Assembly (NCBI RefSeq): GCF_918697865.1 | Contig: NZ_CAKKMV010000013.1 | Span: 1-64,000, forward strand | Reading direction: 5' to 3' | Source of the DNA: Massilia sp. Bi118 | Lineage (GTDB): Bacteria > Pseudomonadota > Gammaproteobacteria > Burkholderiales > Burkholderiaceae_D | DNA length: 64,000 nt | Shown here: positions 44,984 to 54,710 of the stretch, in pieces | Layout: the number at the start of each line of letters is the position of its first letter | How positions within the stretch are numbered: the stretch's first letter is position 1 | The notes under the pieces: generated by a model | The model's database searches: none | Seen by the model: the letters and a program-made list of their open reading frames with translations, nothing else | Told to the model about the DNA's origin: nothing | Translations under genes and position numbers: made by a program

Positions 44984-46351
44984 ATGGACCGCATGCAAAC
45001 CCCAACCCAGAAGCTCTCGACCCTCGAAAAAGTGGGCTTCGGCGCCGGCGACATGGCGCTCAACGTGGTGATCTCGTCGATGATGCTGATCATCACCTTC
45101 TTCTACACCGATATCTATGGGCTGAAGACGACCGACCTGGCGCTGCTGTTCGTGATCGTCAAGGTGATCGGCGGGTTTTCCGACCTGGTCGTCGGCCAGA
45201 TGACCGACAGTTTCCTGACGCGCTGGGGACGCTACCGTCCCTGGCTGCTGCTGCTCGCCGTGCCCTATGGCGTGTCGGTGTTCATGGTGTTTTCCACCCC
45301 TGGCTGGAACTACGACGCCAAGCTGGTCTGGGCGTATTCGACCTACATCCTGATGACCCTGATGACCTCGGGCGTGGGCGTGGCCTATATCTCGCTGCCC
45401 AGCGCCCTGACCGCCGATCCGCAGGAGCGCCTGTCGGCCAACGGCTACCGCCTGTTCCTGGCCAAGGTCGGGGCTTTCATGGTAACCATCGTGGTGCCGA
45501 TCCTGTCGCAACGCTGGGGCAACGGCAACCCGGCCGCCGGCTACCAGGCGGCGATGGCGCTGATGGCCGTGCTGGGCGCGGTCCTGTTCCTGTTCTGCTT
45601 CTTCACGACCCGGGAGCGCGTGGTGTACAAGGTCGCGCGCCAGCCCCTGGGCGAGCAGGTCGCCGTGCTGCTGAAGAACGACCAGTGGCTGTACCTGGCC
45701 GGGGCCTGCGTGACGGGCACGATCGGCTACGTCATCCGCGGCTCGGTGGCCGTCTACTACGCCAAGTACTACCTGCATGGCGACACGGCTGTCGTCTCGG
45801 CCTTCATGTCGACCGGGGTGGCGGCGGCGATCATCGCGATGGTCATCTCGACCTGGGTCACCAAGGTCTATTGCAAGGTCAAGCTGTTCCGCTACACTCA
45901 GCTGGTCGTGGCCGTGATCTCGGTGATGATCTACTTCCTCGTCAAGCCCGGCGATACGCTGCTCGCCTTCGTGCTGTACTTCGTGCTGTCCCTGATCGTC
46001 GACCTGCACGCGCCGGTGTTCTGGTCGGCGATTGCCGAGACCATCGACTATGGCCAGCTCAAGACCGGAAAACGGGTCTCCGGTTTCGCCTTCGGCGGCA
46101 TCTCGGTGTGCCAGAAGGCCGGTATGGCCGTCGCCGGCGGCATGGTCGGTGTGCTGCTCAGCTACTTCGATTACCAGCCGAACCAGGAACAGAGCCAGCT
46201 TGCGCTGCAGGGCATTGCGCTGATGCTGTCGGTGATCCCGGGCTTCTTCCACTTCCTGATGGGGGCGCTGATGTTCAAGTACCGCATCAGCGACGCTTAC
46301 TACGACAGCGTCAAGGAAGACCTGCGCGCCGGCGGCGTCGCAGCCGGATGA
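44984..46351 (+). CDS. Pentoside/oligosaccharide:cation symporter, GPH family MFS transporter
   Basis: Inner-membrane symporter of the glycoside-pentoside-hexuronide family. The 455-residue protein has about 12 membrane segments and the GPH landmarks EKVGFGAGDMALNVVISSMM, the loop ITFFYTDIYGL, VGQMTDSFLTRWGRYRPWLL (GPH motif), and FGGISVCQKAGMAVAGGMVG. Ribosome site AGGAGACGC before the ATG at 44984. The gene heads an operon (symporter, cytosolic GH43, galM, lactonase) under direct-repeat site C, so arabinose or short arabino-oligosaccharides are the likely cargo. Confidence 0.9.
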   Translation: MDRMQTPTQKLSTLEKVGFGAGDMALNVVISSMMLIITFFYTDIYGLKTTDLALLFVIVKVIGGFSDLVVGQMTDSFLTRWGRYRPWLLLLAVPYGVSVFMVFSTPGWNYDAKLVWAYSTYILMTLMTSGVGVAYISLPSALTADPQERLSANGYRLFLAKVGAFMVTIVVPILSQRWGNGNPAAGYQAAMALMAVLGAVLFLFCFFTTRERVVYKVARQPLGEQVAVLLKNDQWLYLAGACVTGTIGYVIRGSVAVYYAKYYLHGDTAVVSAFMSTGVAAAIIAMVISTWVTKVYCKVKLFRYTQLVVAVISVMIYFLVKPGDTLLAFVLYFVLSLIVDLHAPVFWSAIAETIDYGQLKTGKRVSGFAFGGISVCQKAGMAVAGGMVGVLLSYFDYQPNQEQSQLALQGIALMLSVIPGFFHFLMGALMFKYRISDAYYDSVKEDLRAGGVAAG

Positions 46352-46366
46352 TTTTTGAAAGTGAAC

Positions 46367-47314
46367 ATGGCAACCGTACTGAAACCCCTGATCGAACAAC
46401 GCGCCGACCCCTACATCTACAAGCACACGGACGGCTTTTACTATTTCACCGCCTCGGTCCCGCAATACGATCGCATCGAGCTGCGCCGCGCCACCACCAT
46501 CGAAGGCCTGGCCACGGCGCCGACTGTCGACGCCTGGACCAAGCCGGACACCGGCCCGTACAGCGAATTGATCTGGGCCCCCGAGCTGCACTTCAACATG
46601 GGCGCCTGGTACGTCTACTTCGCGGCCGCGCCGAGCCGCGAGATCAAGGACAAGCTGTTCCAGCACCGCATGTACGCGATCCGCAACACCAATGCGAACC
46701 CGCTGGAAGGCAAGTGGGAGTTCATGGGCCAGGTCGATACCGGCATCGACAGCTTCTGTCTCGACGCGACCACCTTCACCCACAAGGGCGAGCTGTATTA
46801 CCTGTGGGCGCAGAAGGACAGGGCGATCGAGGGCAATTCGAACCTCTACATCGCGAAGATGAAGACGCCGTGGCAGATCGAGGGCCGGCCGGTGCTGCTG
46901 TCGAAGCCGGAGTTCGACTGGGAGATCCGCGGCTTCTGGGTCAACGAAGGCCCCTCGGTGCTGCGGCGGAACGGCAGGATCTTCATTTCCTACTCGGCCA
47001 GCGCCACCGACGAGAACTACGCCATGGGCCTGCTGTACGCGGATGAAAACGCCGACCTGCTCGACCCGGCATCCTGGACCAAGACCAGGGAGCCGGTATT
47101 CCAGACCTGCTACGAGCACGGCATCTACGGCCCGGGCCACAACAGTTTTACCTATGCCGAAGACGGCGACACCGTCATGCTGGTTTACCACGCGCGCACC
47201 TACACCGAGATCGTCGGCGATCCGCTGTGGAATCCGGACCGCCATACCTTCGTCAAGCGCCTGCGCTGGGACGAAAGCGGCATGCCGGTGTTCGGCCGTC
47301 CTTCCATCGCCTGA
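46367..47314 (+). CDS. Cytosolic GH43 alpha-L-arabinofuranosidase (predicted)
   Basis: Paralog of the exported GH43 at 43.8 kb but without a signal peptide, so it should act on oligosaccharides imported by the symporter. The 315-residue protein has the GH43 triad in LIEQRADPYIYKHTDGFYYF (Asp), FCLDATTFTHKGELYYLWA (Asp) and GFWVNEGPSVLRRNG (Glu), and ends GHNSFTYAEDGD, VYHARTYTEIVGDPLWNPDR. Starts considered: TTG 46355, GTG 46361, ATG 46367; I prefer the ATG. It is 15 bases after the symporter gene and 13 bases before galM. Exo-arabinofuranosidase activity is inferred from the paralog family. Confidence 0.86.
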   Translation: MATVLKPLIEQRADPYIYKHTDGFYYFTASVPQYDRIELRRATTIEGLATAPTVDAWTKPDTGPYSELIWAPELHFNMGAWYVYFAAAPSREIKDKLFQHRMYAIRNTNANPLEGKWEFMGQVDTGIDSFCLDATTFTHKGELYYLWAQKDRAIEGNSNLYIAKMKTPWQIEGRPVLLSKPEFDWEIRGFWVNEGPSVLRRNGRIFISYSASATDENYAMGLLYADENADLLDPASWTKTREPVFQTCYEHGIYGPGHNSFTYAEDGDTVMLVYHARTYTEIVGDPLWNPDRHTFVKRLRWDESGMPVFGRPSIA

Positions 47315-47327
47315 AGCAGGACCGGAC

Positions 47328-48407
47328 GTGTCCACCCCTATCACACAGGCGCCCTTCGGCACGCTGCCGGACGGCGCGCAGGTCAGCGAATTCACGCTCG
47401 CGAACAGCCGCGGCATGGTCGTGAAGATCCTGGACTTCGGCGGCATCATCCGCGAAATCCAGGCGCCCGACCGCGACGGCCGGTTCGCGGACGTGGTGCT
47501 CGGCTTCGACACCCTCGAACCCTATCTGCGGGACAGCCCATACTTCGGCGCCCTGATCGGCCGCTACGGCAACCGCATAGCCAAGGGCCGCTTCGCCATC
47601 GACGGCAAGGCTTACCAGCTGACGGTGAACGACGGCGACAATCACCTGCACGGCGGCGCCCCCGGTTTCGATAAAGTGCTGTGGAGCGCCGCCATCGAAG
47701 GCAATGCGCTGGTGCTGCGCTACCGCAGCCCGGACGGCGAGCAGGGCTACCCCGGCAAGCTAGATGCCACCGTCAGCTACAGCCTGAACGACGACAACGA
47801 GATCCTGATGCGCTTCCACGCCGTCACGGACCAGCCGACCCCGGTCAACCTGACCCAGCACAGCTATTTCAACCTGCGCGGCGCCGGCCAGGAAGAGGGC
47901 GACATCCTGCAGCACGAGATGCGCATCGACGCCGATCGCTTCGTGCCCATCGATGCCGGTTCGATTCCGCTCGGCCCCCTGGTACCCGTTACCGGCACCC
48001 CTTTCGACTTCCGCCAGCCACGCCCGATCGGCGAGCGCATCGGCCAGCCGGACAAGCAGCTGCGGCATGGCAGCGGTTATGATCACTGCTGGGTGCTGAA
48101 CGCGGGCGGTGTCGAAGAAGGCGAAGGGCGGCGCGCGGTGCGGGTGCGCGAGCCGGAGAGCGGACGCGTGCTGGAGCTGATCACGCAGGAGCCGGGCGTG
48201 CAGTTCTACAGCGGGAACTTCCTCGACGGCTCGCTGACGGGGAAGGGCGGCCGCCCCTACGCCTTCCGCAGCGGCTTCTGCATCGAACCGCAGCACTTGC
48301 CGGACTCGCCCAACCAGCCGGCCTATCCGGATACGATCCTGCGGCCGGGCGAGATTTACGCGACCGAGTCGCGCTTCAAATTTTCAGTGGAAAAACAGGA
48401 ACGATGA
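47328..48407 (+). CDS. galM: Aldose 1-epimerase (mutarotase)
   Basis: Interconverts sugar anomers, here probably of L-arabinose before oxidation. The 359-residue protein has the galactose mutarotase fold with the acid/base residues: GRYGNRIAKGRFAI, NHLHGGAPGFDKV (His), NLTQHSYFNL (His), YDHCWVL, and the catalytic Glu in FCIEPQHLPDSPNQP. It starts at a GTG 13 bases after the GH43 stop; the open frame upstream is a shadow of GH43. Its stop overlaps the lactonase start (ATGATG with TGA). Confidence 0.92.
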   Translation: MSTPITQAPFGTLPDGAQVSEFTLANSRGMVVKILDFGGIIREIQAPDRDGRFADVVLGFDTLEPYLRDSPYFGALIGRYGNRIAKGRFAIDGKAYQLTVNDGDNHLHGGAPGFDKVLWSAAIEGNALVLRYRSPDGEQGYPGKLDATVSYSLNDDNEILMRFHAVTDQPTPVNLTQHSYFNLRGAGQEEGDILQHEMRIDADRFVPIDAGSIPLGPLVPVTGTPFDFRQPRPIGERIGQPDKQLRHGSGYDHCWVLNAGGVEEGEGRRAVRVREPESGRVLELITQEPGVQFYSGNFLDGSLTGKGGRPYAFRSGFCIEPQHLPDSPNQPAYPDTILRPGEIYATESRFKFSVEKQER

Positions 48408-49282
48408 TGGAATTGGCGGTGGACGGCCGGCACGTGCTGGGCGAGGGAATCATCTGGAACGAGCGCACGGGAAGGCTCCTGTGGACCGACATCGAAAGCA
48501 GCGAGCTGTGGTCGCACGATCCGGCGGGCGGCGCGCTGGAACGCTGGCCGCTGCCCGAGCGCCTGTGTTCGATGGCGCTGACGCAGGATGACGGGCGCCT
48601 GCTGCTGGCGCTGGCCTCCGGCCTGGCCTTCTTCGACCTGCGCACCGGCGAGCTGTCGCGCATCTGCGAGGTCGAGGCGCACCTGCCCACCACCCGCCTG
48701 AACGACGGCCGCGTGGACCGCCAGGGCCGCTTCGTGTTCGGCGCCTTCAACCAGGCGAACGATCCAAAGCACCCGATCGGCGGCTTCTATCGCCTGAACC
48801 GCGACCTCACGCTGGAGCGCCTGCCGCTGGGCGGCGTCGCCATCGCCAACAGCATCTGCTTCAGCCTCGATGGTCGCACCATGTATTACTGCGATTCGGG
48901 CACGGGCGAGATTCGCTGCTGCGACTACGACCCCGGCGATGGCGGCGGCGTCGCCAATTTGCGCGTATTCGCCGCCGGCGACGCCGCGCCGGGCGATCCG
49001 GACGGTTCGACCATCGACGCCGAGGGCTATCTGTGGAATGCGCGCTGGGGCGGGAGCCAGGTGGTGCGTTTCGCGCCCGACGGCCGTGTCGACCGGATGC
49101 TGGCGCTGCCGGCGCCGCAGCCGACTTGCCCGGCCTTCGGCGGACCCGGCCTGGACGTTCTTTACGTGAGCTCCGCCACGCAGGACATGCCGGCGGACGC
49201 GCTGGCGGCGGCGCCTGCGTCGGGCGGTGTGTTCGCGCATGCGATGGACGTGCGCGGCCTGCCGGAGCAGCGCTTCGGTTGA
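48404..49282 (+). CDS. SMP-30/gluconolactonase family L-arabinolactonase (predicted)
   Basis: Likely hydrolyses L-arabinono-1,4-lactone to L-arabonate, second step of the non-phosphorylating arabinose pathway. The 292-residue protein is a six-blade SMP-30 propeller with metal ligands in HVLGEGIIWNERTGRLLWTD (Glu), TTRLNDGRVDRQGRF (Asn/Asp), ANSICFSLDGRTMYYCDSG (Asn) and GDPDGSTIDAEGYLWNARWG (Asp). It overlaps the galM stop and closes the symporter operon. The choice of arabinolactone over gluconolactone rests on its neighbours. Confidence 0.88.
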   Translation: MMELAVDGRHVLGEGIIWNERTGRLLWTDIESSELWSHDPAGGALERWPLPERLCSMALTQDDGRLLLALASGLAFFDLRTGELSRICEVEAHLPTTRLNDGRVDRQGRFVFGAFNQANDPKHPIGGFYRLNRDLTLERLPLGGVAIANSICFSLDGRTMYYCDSGTGEIRCCDYDPGDGGGVANLRVFAAGDAAPGDPDGSTIDAEGYLWNARWGGSQVVRFAPDGRVDRMLALPAPQPTCPAFGGPGLDVLYVSSATQDMPADALAAAPASGGVFAHAMDVRGLPEQRFG

Positions 49283-49294
49283 GCGATATCGATA

Positions 49295-49356
49295 TCTAAA
49301 ATGATATCGATAAGCGCTTAAAATTGATTGGAAAGTTATCTGGTGGCACCTTAGAC
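49295..49356 (+). promoter_or_regulatory. Activator-type promoter of the arabonate dehydratase operon (direct-repeat site D)
   Basis: TAAAATGATATCG (to 49309) and TTAAAATTGATTGG (ending 49331) repeat with 21-bp period; TATCG to TTGG is 18 bases. -35 TTGGAA (49328-49333), 17 bp, -10 TTAGAC (49351-49356). A further partial copy, GCGATATCGATATC, lies just upstream (49283-49296). Confidence 0.68.
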
Positions 49357-49402
49357 TTTCTTCCATCGCTGAGCAAGAACAAAACGACGGAGGAGAGACC
49401 AG

Positions 49403-51145
49403 ATGTCCGATACGAAAAAGAAGCCCACGCTGCGTTCCGCGGCGTGGTTCGGTACCCAGGACAAGAACGGCTTCATGTACCGGAGCTGGATGAAGAACCA
49501 GGGTATCCCCGACCACGAATTCCAGGGCAAGCCGATCATCGGCATCTGCAATACCTGGTCCGAGCTCACCCCCTGCAATGCCCATTTCCGCAAGCTGGCC
49601 GAACACGTCAAGCGCGGCATCCTGGAAGCCGGTGGCTTCCCGGTCGAATTCCCGGTCTTCTCGAACGGCGAATCGAACCTGCGCCCGACCGCCATGCTGA
49701 CCCGTAACCTGGCCAGCATGGACGTCGAAGAATCCATCCGCGGCAATCCGATGGACGCCGTGGTGCTGCTGGTCGGCTGCGACAAGACCACCCCGGCGCT
49801 GCTGATGGGCGCAGCCAGCGTCGACCTCCCGACCATCGTCGTCACCGGCGGCCCGATGTTGAACGGTAAGCTGAACGGCAAGGACATCGGCTCCGGCACC
49901 GCCGTCTGGCAGCTGCACGAGCAGGCCAAGGGCGGCCAGATCACGATGCACGACTTCCTCGCCGCCGAAGCCGGTCACTCGCGCTCGGCCGGCACCTGCA
50001 ACACCATGGGCACCGCGTCGACCATGGCCTGCATGGCCGAAGCGCTGGGCACCTCGCTGCCGCACAATGCCGCGATTCCAGCGGTCGACGCGCGCCGCTA
50101 CGTGCTGGCCCACATGTCCGGCATCCGCATCGTCGAGATGGTCAATGAAGACCTGAAGCTGTCGAAGATCCTGACGCGCGAGAATTTCGAGAACGCGATC
50201 CGGGTGAACGCCGCGATCGGCGGTTCGACCAACGCGGTGATCCACCTGAAGGCCATCGCCGGCCGCGTCGGCGTGCCGCTCGAGCTGGAAGACTGGACCG
50301 CGATCGGAAAGGGCACCCCGACCATCGTCGACCTGCTGCCTTCGGGCCGCTACCTGATGGAAGAGTTCTATTACGCCGGCGGCCTGCCGGGCGCGATCCG
50401 CCGCCTGGGCGAGGGCAAGCTGCTGCCCCACCCGGATGCGCTCACCGTCAACGGCAAGTCGCTGTGGGAGAACTGCATCGACGCGCCGATCTACAACGAC
50501 GAGGTGATCCGCAAGCTCGACACGCCGCTGATCGAGGACGGCGGGATCTGCATCCTGCGCGGCAACCTGGCGCCGCGCGGCGCCGTGCTCAAGCCATCGG
50601 CCGCATCGCCGCACCTGATGCAGCACCGCGGCCGCGCCGTCGTGTTCGAGGATTTCGACCACTACAAGCAGCGTGTCAATGACCCCGACCTGGACGTGGA
50701 CGAGAACTCGATCCTGCTGATGAAGAACTGTGGCCCGAAAGGTTATCCGGGCATGGCGGAAGTCGGCAATATGGGCCTGCCGCCCAAGCTGCTGGCGCGC
50801 GGCATCACCGACATGGTGCGCATCTCCGACGCCCGCATGAGCGGCACCGCCTACGGCACCGTCGTGCTGCATGTGGCGCCCGAAGCGATGGCCGGCGGCC
50901 CGCTGGGCATCGTCAAGGACGGCGACTTCATCGAGCTCGATTGCGCCAACGGCCGCCTGCACCTGGACGTGCCGGACGCGGAAATCGCGGCCCGCCTGGC
51001 GGACCGCGCCGAGAGCCACAAGCCGCCGCTGCGCACCGGGTATCAAGGTCTCTACCTCGATCACGTGCTGCAGGCGGACGAGGGTTGCGACTTCGACTTC
51101 CTGGTCGGCTGCCGCGGCTCCGCGGTGCCAAAACATTCGCATTAA
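49403..51145 (+). CDS. L-arabonate dehydratase (IlvD/EDD family)
   Basis: Converts L-arabonate to L-2-keto-3-deoxyarabonate. The 580-residue protein is an IlvD/EDD dehydratase with the iron-sulfur cysteines in IGICNTWSELTPCN, LLVGCDKTTPALLMG and SAGTCNTMGTASTMACM, and catalytic SDARMSGTAYGT near the C-terminus. The opening RSAAWFGTQDKNGFMYRSWM and the length match L-arabonate/pentonate dehydratases rather than IlvD. It heads an operon with a GguC-like protein, an aldehyde dehydrogenase and an SDR, under direct-repeat site D. Ribosome site GGAGGAGAGACC. Sugar-acid specificity is inferred. Confidence 0.92.
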   Translation: MSDTKKKPTLRSAAWFGTQDKNGFMYRSWMKNQGIPDHEFQGKPIIGICNTWSELTPCNAHFRKLAEHVKRGILEAGGFPVEFPVFSNGESNLRPTAMLTRNLASMDVEESIRGNPMDAVVLLVGCDKTTPALLMGAASVDLPTIVVTGGPMLNGKLNGKDIGSGTAVWQLHEQAKGGQITMHDFLAAEAGHSRSAGTCNTMGTASTMACMAEALGTSLPHNAAIPAVDARRYVLAHMSGIRIVEMVNEDLKLSKILTRENFENAIRVNAAIGGSTNAVIHLKAIAGRVGVPLELEDWTAIGKGTPTIVDLLPSGRYLMEEFYYAGGLPGAIRRLGEGKLLPHPDALTVNGKSLWENCIDAPIYNDEVIRKLDTPLIEDGGICILRGNLAPRGAVLKPSAASPHLMQHRGRAVVFEDFDHYKQRVNDPDLDVDENSILLMKNCGPKGYPGMAEVGNMGLPPKLLARGITDMVRISDARMSGTAYGTVVLHVAPEAMAGGPLGIVKDGDFIELDCANGRLHLDVPDAEIAARLADRAESHKPPLRTGYQGLYLDHVLQADEGCDFDFLVGCRGSAVPKHSH

Positions 51146-51166
51146 TTCCGGCGACACGGAGACAAC

Positions 51167-52159
51167 ATGCTACTGATCCAATACACCACCACCGCCAGCG
51201 CACGCCGCGTCGGCATCCTGAACGACGACACCGTCACCCCGATCCAGGGCTTCGCCTCGACCTTGGAATTGGCCAGGGCGGCCATCGCCCGCGGCCACGG
51301 CCTGGCGGCGCTGGCGGACGCCTCCGCCGGCGGCGATGCCGACTCCTACGAAGCCATCGTCGCCGAAGGCCGCCTGCTGGCGCCGATCGACCACCCGGAC
51401 GCCGCCCACTGCTATGTGACCGGCACCGGCCTGACCCACCTGGGCAGCGCCGACACCCGCGACGCCATGCACAAGAAGATCGGCGGCGACGTCGAATCCC
51501 TGTCGGACAGCATGAAGATGTTCCGCATGGGGGTCGAAGGCGGCAAGCCGGAAGCGGGCAGCGCGGGCGTGCAGCCGGAATGGTTCTACAAGGGCGACGG
51601 GACTATCGTGCGCGCCGGCGGCCAGGCCCTGGAAATGCCGGACTTTTCGCTGGACGGCGGCGAAGAGCCGGAGATCGCCGGCCTCTACGTGATCGGCGAA
51701 GACGGCCAGCCCTGGCGCGCCGGCTTCGCGCTGGGGAACGAGTTCTCGGACCACGTGACCGAGCGCCAGAACTACCTCTACCTGGCGCATTCGAAGCTGC
51801 GCAACTGCGGCCTCGGCCCGGCGCTGCTGGTCGGCGAGCTGCCGGAGCACGTCGCCGGCGTCTCGCGCATCATCGGCGCGGACGGCCAGGTGCGCTGGGA
51901 GAAGGCATTCGTCTCCGGTGAGCGCAACATGTCGCACACCATCGCCAACCTCGAACACCACCACTTCAAGTACGGGCTGTTCAAGCGCCCGGGCGACGTC
52001 CACATCCACTTCTTCGGCACCGCGACCCTGAGCTTCGCCGACAGCGTGCAGGTGCGCGCCGGCGAGACCTTCGAGATCGCCTCGCCGCAGTTCGGCCCGG
52101 CGCTGCGCAACACGCTCGCCGTCCACGACACCCAGTTTGCGAAAGTGAAGACCTTATGA
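51167..52159 (+). CDS. FAH-family GguC/AraD1-type protein, candidate 2-keto-3-deoxy-L-arabonate dehydratase
   Basis: The 330-residue cytoplasmic protein has a fumarylacetoacetate-hydrolase-like C-terminal fold: [71 protein letters not shown] (acidic metal ligands), and [18 protein letters not shown]. This is the GguC/AraD1 family often linked to arabinose or galactose uptake loci. The neighbouring genes supply every step from arabinose to 2-oxoglutarate except dehydration of keto-deoxy-arabonate, and no DapA/NanA-type dehydratase is in the window, so this protein is the natural candidate. It overlaps the next gene by ATGA. Confidence 0.82.
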   Translation: MLLIQYTTTASARRVGILNDDTVTPIQGFASTLELARAAIARGHGLAALADASAGGDADSYEAIVAEGRLLAPIDHPDAAHCYVTGTGLTHLGSADTRDAMHKKIGGDVESLSDSMKMFRMGVEGGKPEAGSAGVQPEWFYKGDGTIVRAGGQALEMPDFSLDGGEEPEIAGLYVIGEDGQPWRAGFALGNEFSDHVTERQNYLYLAHSKLRNCGLGPALLVGELPEHVAGVSRIIGADGQVRWEKAFVSGERNMSHTIANLEHHHFKYGLFKRPGDVHIHFFGTATLSFADSVQVRAGETFEIASPQFGPALRNTLAVHDTQFAKVKTL

Positions 52160-53775
52160 GCAGCACCATGACGAGCACCAGCGCGAGCACCATCACCGGA
52201 CACGCCCTGATCGGCGGCCAGCCCGAACTCGGCGCCGGCGGCTCCTTCAAGGCCTGGAACCCATCCCTGCGCGAGCATCTCGAACCGGCCTTCCACATGG
52301 TCGACCGTGATCAGATCGACCGCGCCTGCAGCCTCGCCGGCGCTGCCTTCGACACCTTCCGCGCGACCTCCGACGAGCAGCGCGCCGGCTTCCTCGACGC
52401 GGTGGCGGAGCAGATCCTGGCGCTGGGCGACGAACTGGTCGAGCGTGCGATGCAGGAGACCGGCCTGCCGCGCGGCCGCATCGAGGGCGAGCGCGGACGT
52501 ACCGTCGGCCAGCTGCGCCTGTTCGCCTCCCTGCTGCGTGAAGGCTCGTGGCAGGATCCGCGCATCGACCCGGCGCTGCCGCAGCGCACGCCCCCGCGCG
52601 CCGACCTGCGCAGCCGCCTGATCGGCGTCGGCCCGGTGGCCGTGTTCGCGGCCTCGAACTTCCCGCTGGCCTTTTCGGTGGCCGGCGGCGACACCGCTTC
52701 CGCGTTCGCAGCCGGCTGCCCGGTGGTGCTGAAGGCCCACTCGGCCCATCCCGGCACCTCGGAACTGGTGGCGCGCGCCGTCGTCAGGGCGGTCGCGCAA
52801 TGCGGCCTGCCGGCCGGTGTGTTCGCGCTGCTGACCGGCACCGGCAACGGCATCGGCCAGGCCCTGGTCGCGCACTCGGCCATCCAGGCGGTCGGCTTTA
52901 CCGGTTCGCGTTCGGGCGGCACCGCGCTGATGGCGGTGGCGGGGCAGCGTCCGCAGCCGATCCCGGTGTATGCCGAAATGAGCAGCATCAATCCGGTCTT
53001 CCTGTTGCCGCAGGCGCTGGCCTCGCGCGCCGAACAGATCGGCAAGGACTTCGCCGCCTCGCTGGTGCTGGGCGTGGGCCAGTTCTGCACCAACCCCGGC
53101 CTGGTGCTGGCGATCGAAGGCGAGGGCCTCGAGCAGTTCTGCGCCGCCGCCACCGCGGCGCTCAACGAGACCCAGCCGGCGACCATGCTCTCGGCCGGCA
53201 TCGCGTCGAGCTACCGCCGCGGCGTCGAGGCGCTCGGCACGCACACTTCGGTGACGACGCTGCTGCGCCTGGAACACGAAGAGCACCAGGGCCACGCGGC
53301 GCTGTTCCGTGTTCCGAGCAGCGACTTCCTGGCGCGCCAGGAACTGCATGAAGAGATCTTCGGTCCGGCTTCGCTGCTGGTCGTGTGCCGCGACGTCGAG
53401 GACATGTACGCCGTGGCCGAGCGCCTGGAAGGCCAGCTCACCGCGGCCCTGCACATGGCCGACGGCAGCGGCGACGTCGAGGCTGCGCGCACGCTGCTGC
53501 CGACGCTGGAACGCAAGGCCGGCCGCATCCTGGCCAACGGCTTCGGCACCGGCGTCGAAGTGGCGCACGCGATGGTCCATGGCGGCCCTTTCCCGGCCAC
53601 CGCCGACGGCCGCAGCACTTCGGTCGGCACCGCCGCGATCTACCGCTTCCTGCGCCCGGTGTGCTACCAGAACCTGCCGCAGTCCTTGCTGCCGGCGGTG
53701 CTGCGGGACGATAATCCGCGTGAGATCTGGCGCCGTATCGACGGTGCGCTCGGTAAAGGCATGGAGAGGATATGA
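52156..53775 (+). CDS. 2,5-dioxovalerate (alpha-ketoglutaric semialdehyde) dehydrogenase
   Basis: Oxidises alpha-ketoglutaric semialdehyde to 2-oxoglutarate with NAD(P). The 539-residue aldehyde dehydrogenase has [20 protein letters not shown] (NAD fold), [17 protein letters not shown], the active Glu in [14 protein letters not shown], and the active Cys in [13 protein letters not shown]; it ends with the pentameric-type long C-terminus [20 protein letters not shown]. Length and motifs match KGSADH of arabinose/glucarate pathways. Start overlaps the GguC stop (ATGA) and its stop overlaps the SDR start (ATGA). Confidence 0.92.
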   Translation: MSSTMTSTSASTITGHALIGGQPELGAGGSFKAWNPSLREHLEPAFHMVDRDQIDRACSLAGAAFDTFRATSDEQRAGFLDAVAEQILALGDELVERAMQETGLPRGRIEGERGRTVGQLRLFASLLREGSWQDPRIDPALPQRTPPRADLRSRLIGVGPVAVFAASNFPLAFSVAGGDTASAFAAGCPVVLKAHSAHPGTSELVARAVVRAVAQCGLPAGVFALLTGTGNGIGQALVAHSAIQAVGFTGSRSGGTALMAVAGQRPQPIPVYAEMSSINPVFLLPQALASRAEQIGKDFAASLVLGVGQFCTNPGLVLAIEGEGLEQFCAAATAALNETQPATMLSAGIASSYRRGVEALGTHTSVTTLLRLEHEEHQGHAALFRVPSSDFLARQELHEEIFGPASLLVVCRDVEDMYAVAERLEGQLTAALHMADGSGDVEAARTLLPTLERKAGRILANGFGTGVEVAHAMVHGGPFPATADGRSTSVGTAAIYRFLRPVCYQNLPQSLLPAVLRDDNPREIWRRIDGALGKGMERI

Positions 53776-54548
53776 GCAAGTTGGCCAAGTACGGCAGCCT
53801 GGTAGGCAAGCGTGTATTCGTGACGGGCGGCGGCAGCGGCATCGGCGAGGCGATCGTGACCGCCTTCGTGGAGCAGGGCGCGGCGGTGGCCTTCGTGGAC
53901 ATCGTGCGCGATCCGAGCGAAGCCCTGGTGGCCCGCCTGTCCGCCGCGCTGCAGCCGGGCCGGACGGCGCCGGTGTTCCGCTACTGCGACATCACCGACA
54001 TCCCGGCGCTGCAGCAGACCATGGCCGAGCTGGCGTCCTTGCTGGGCGACTTCGACGTCATCGTCAACAACGCCGCCAACGACCAGCGCCACCAGATCGG
54101 CGACGTCAGCGTCGGCTATTACGACGAACGCATCGCCATCAACCAGCGCCCGATGTTCTTCACGGTGCAGGCTGCGCTGGAGGGCATGAAGCGCCGCGGC
54201 GGCGGCTCGGTCATCAACTTCAGCTCCATGTCCTTCCACGCCAAGAACCCGGGCTACCCGATCTACGCCGCCACCAAGGCCGCGGTGACCGGCCTGACCC
54301 GCTGCCTGGCGCGCGACCTCGGCCAGTTCAACATTCGTGTGAACACCGTGACGCCGGGCTGGGTGATGACCCAGCGCCAGATCGAGCTGTGGCTGGACGA
54401 GAACGGCGAAGCCGAAATCCGCCGCGCGCAGTGCCTGCCGGGCAAGCTGATGTCCGAGGATATCGCGGCCATGGTGCTGTTCCTGGCGGCGGACGACAGC
54501 AGGATGTGCACGGCGCAGGATTTTGTGGTGGATGCCGGGTGGACTTGA
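53772..54548 (+). CDS. SDR-family dehydrogenase, predicted L-arabinose 1-dehydrogenase
   Basis: Classical short-chain dehydrogenase of 258 residues: cofactor motif [22 protein letters not shown], catalytic Ser in [14 protein letters not shown] and [10 protein letters not shown] (Tyr-x3-Lys). An aspartate at the end of beta-2 (VDIVRDP) hints at NAD preference. As the only sugar dehydrogenase in the arabinose operon, it is predicted to oxidise L-arabinose to the lactone; other pentoses or galactose are possible. It is the last gene of the dehydratase operon and is followed by a paired REP-type hairpin. Confidence 0.85.
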   Translation: MSKLAKYGSLVGKRVFVTGGGSGIGEAIVTAFVEQGAAVAFVDIVRDPSEALVARLSAALQPGRTAPVFRYCDITDIPALQQTMAELASLLGDFDVIVNNAANDQRHQIGDVSVGYYDERIAINQRPMFFTVQAALEGMKRRGGGSVINFSSMSFHAKNPGYPIYAATKAAVTGLTRCLARDLGQFNIRVNTVTPGWVMTQRQIELWLDENGEAEIRRAQCLPGKLMSEDIAAMVLFLAADDSRMCTAQDFVVDAGWT

Positions 54549-54586
54549 GGGGCGTTATCGGGATTCCCACCTGATGCCTTAAGACC

Positions 54587-54662
54587 GTCATTCCCGCGCA
54601 GGCGGGAATCCAAGTTCGTTTGCAGGCACGCAAAATTGGATTCCCGCCTGCGCGGGAATGAC
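54587..54662. repeat. Paired inverted REP-type 27-mers (BIME-like)
   Basis: Two copies of the 27-mer with core TTCCCGCGCAGGCGGGAA lie head-to-head at 54587-54613 and 54636-54662, separated by 22 bases. The same unit occurs singly after rlmB (22833-22859). It sits between two operons in the same direction and may act as a transcript-end or mRNA-stability hairpin. Confidence 0.85.
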
Positions 54663-54710
54663 GGGGTACGGGCGCCGGAGCTTCGCTAACTTTCAGCCAG
54701 ATCGCCGCTC

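Noticed and set aside
54555..54581. TATCG followed by 18 bases before GH97, resembling a sixth copy of the direct-repeat promoter
   Set aside because: The downstream element is TTAA rather than TTGG and there is no A-tract or second repeat, so the match is likely chance.
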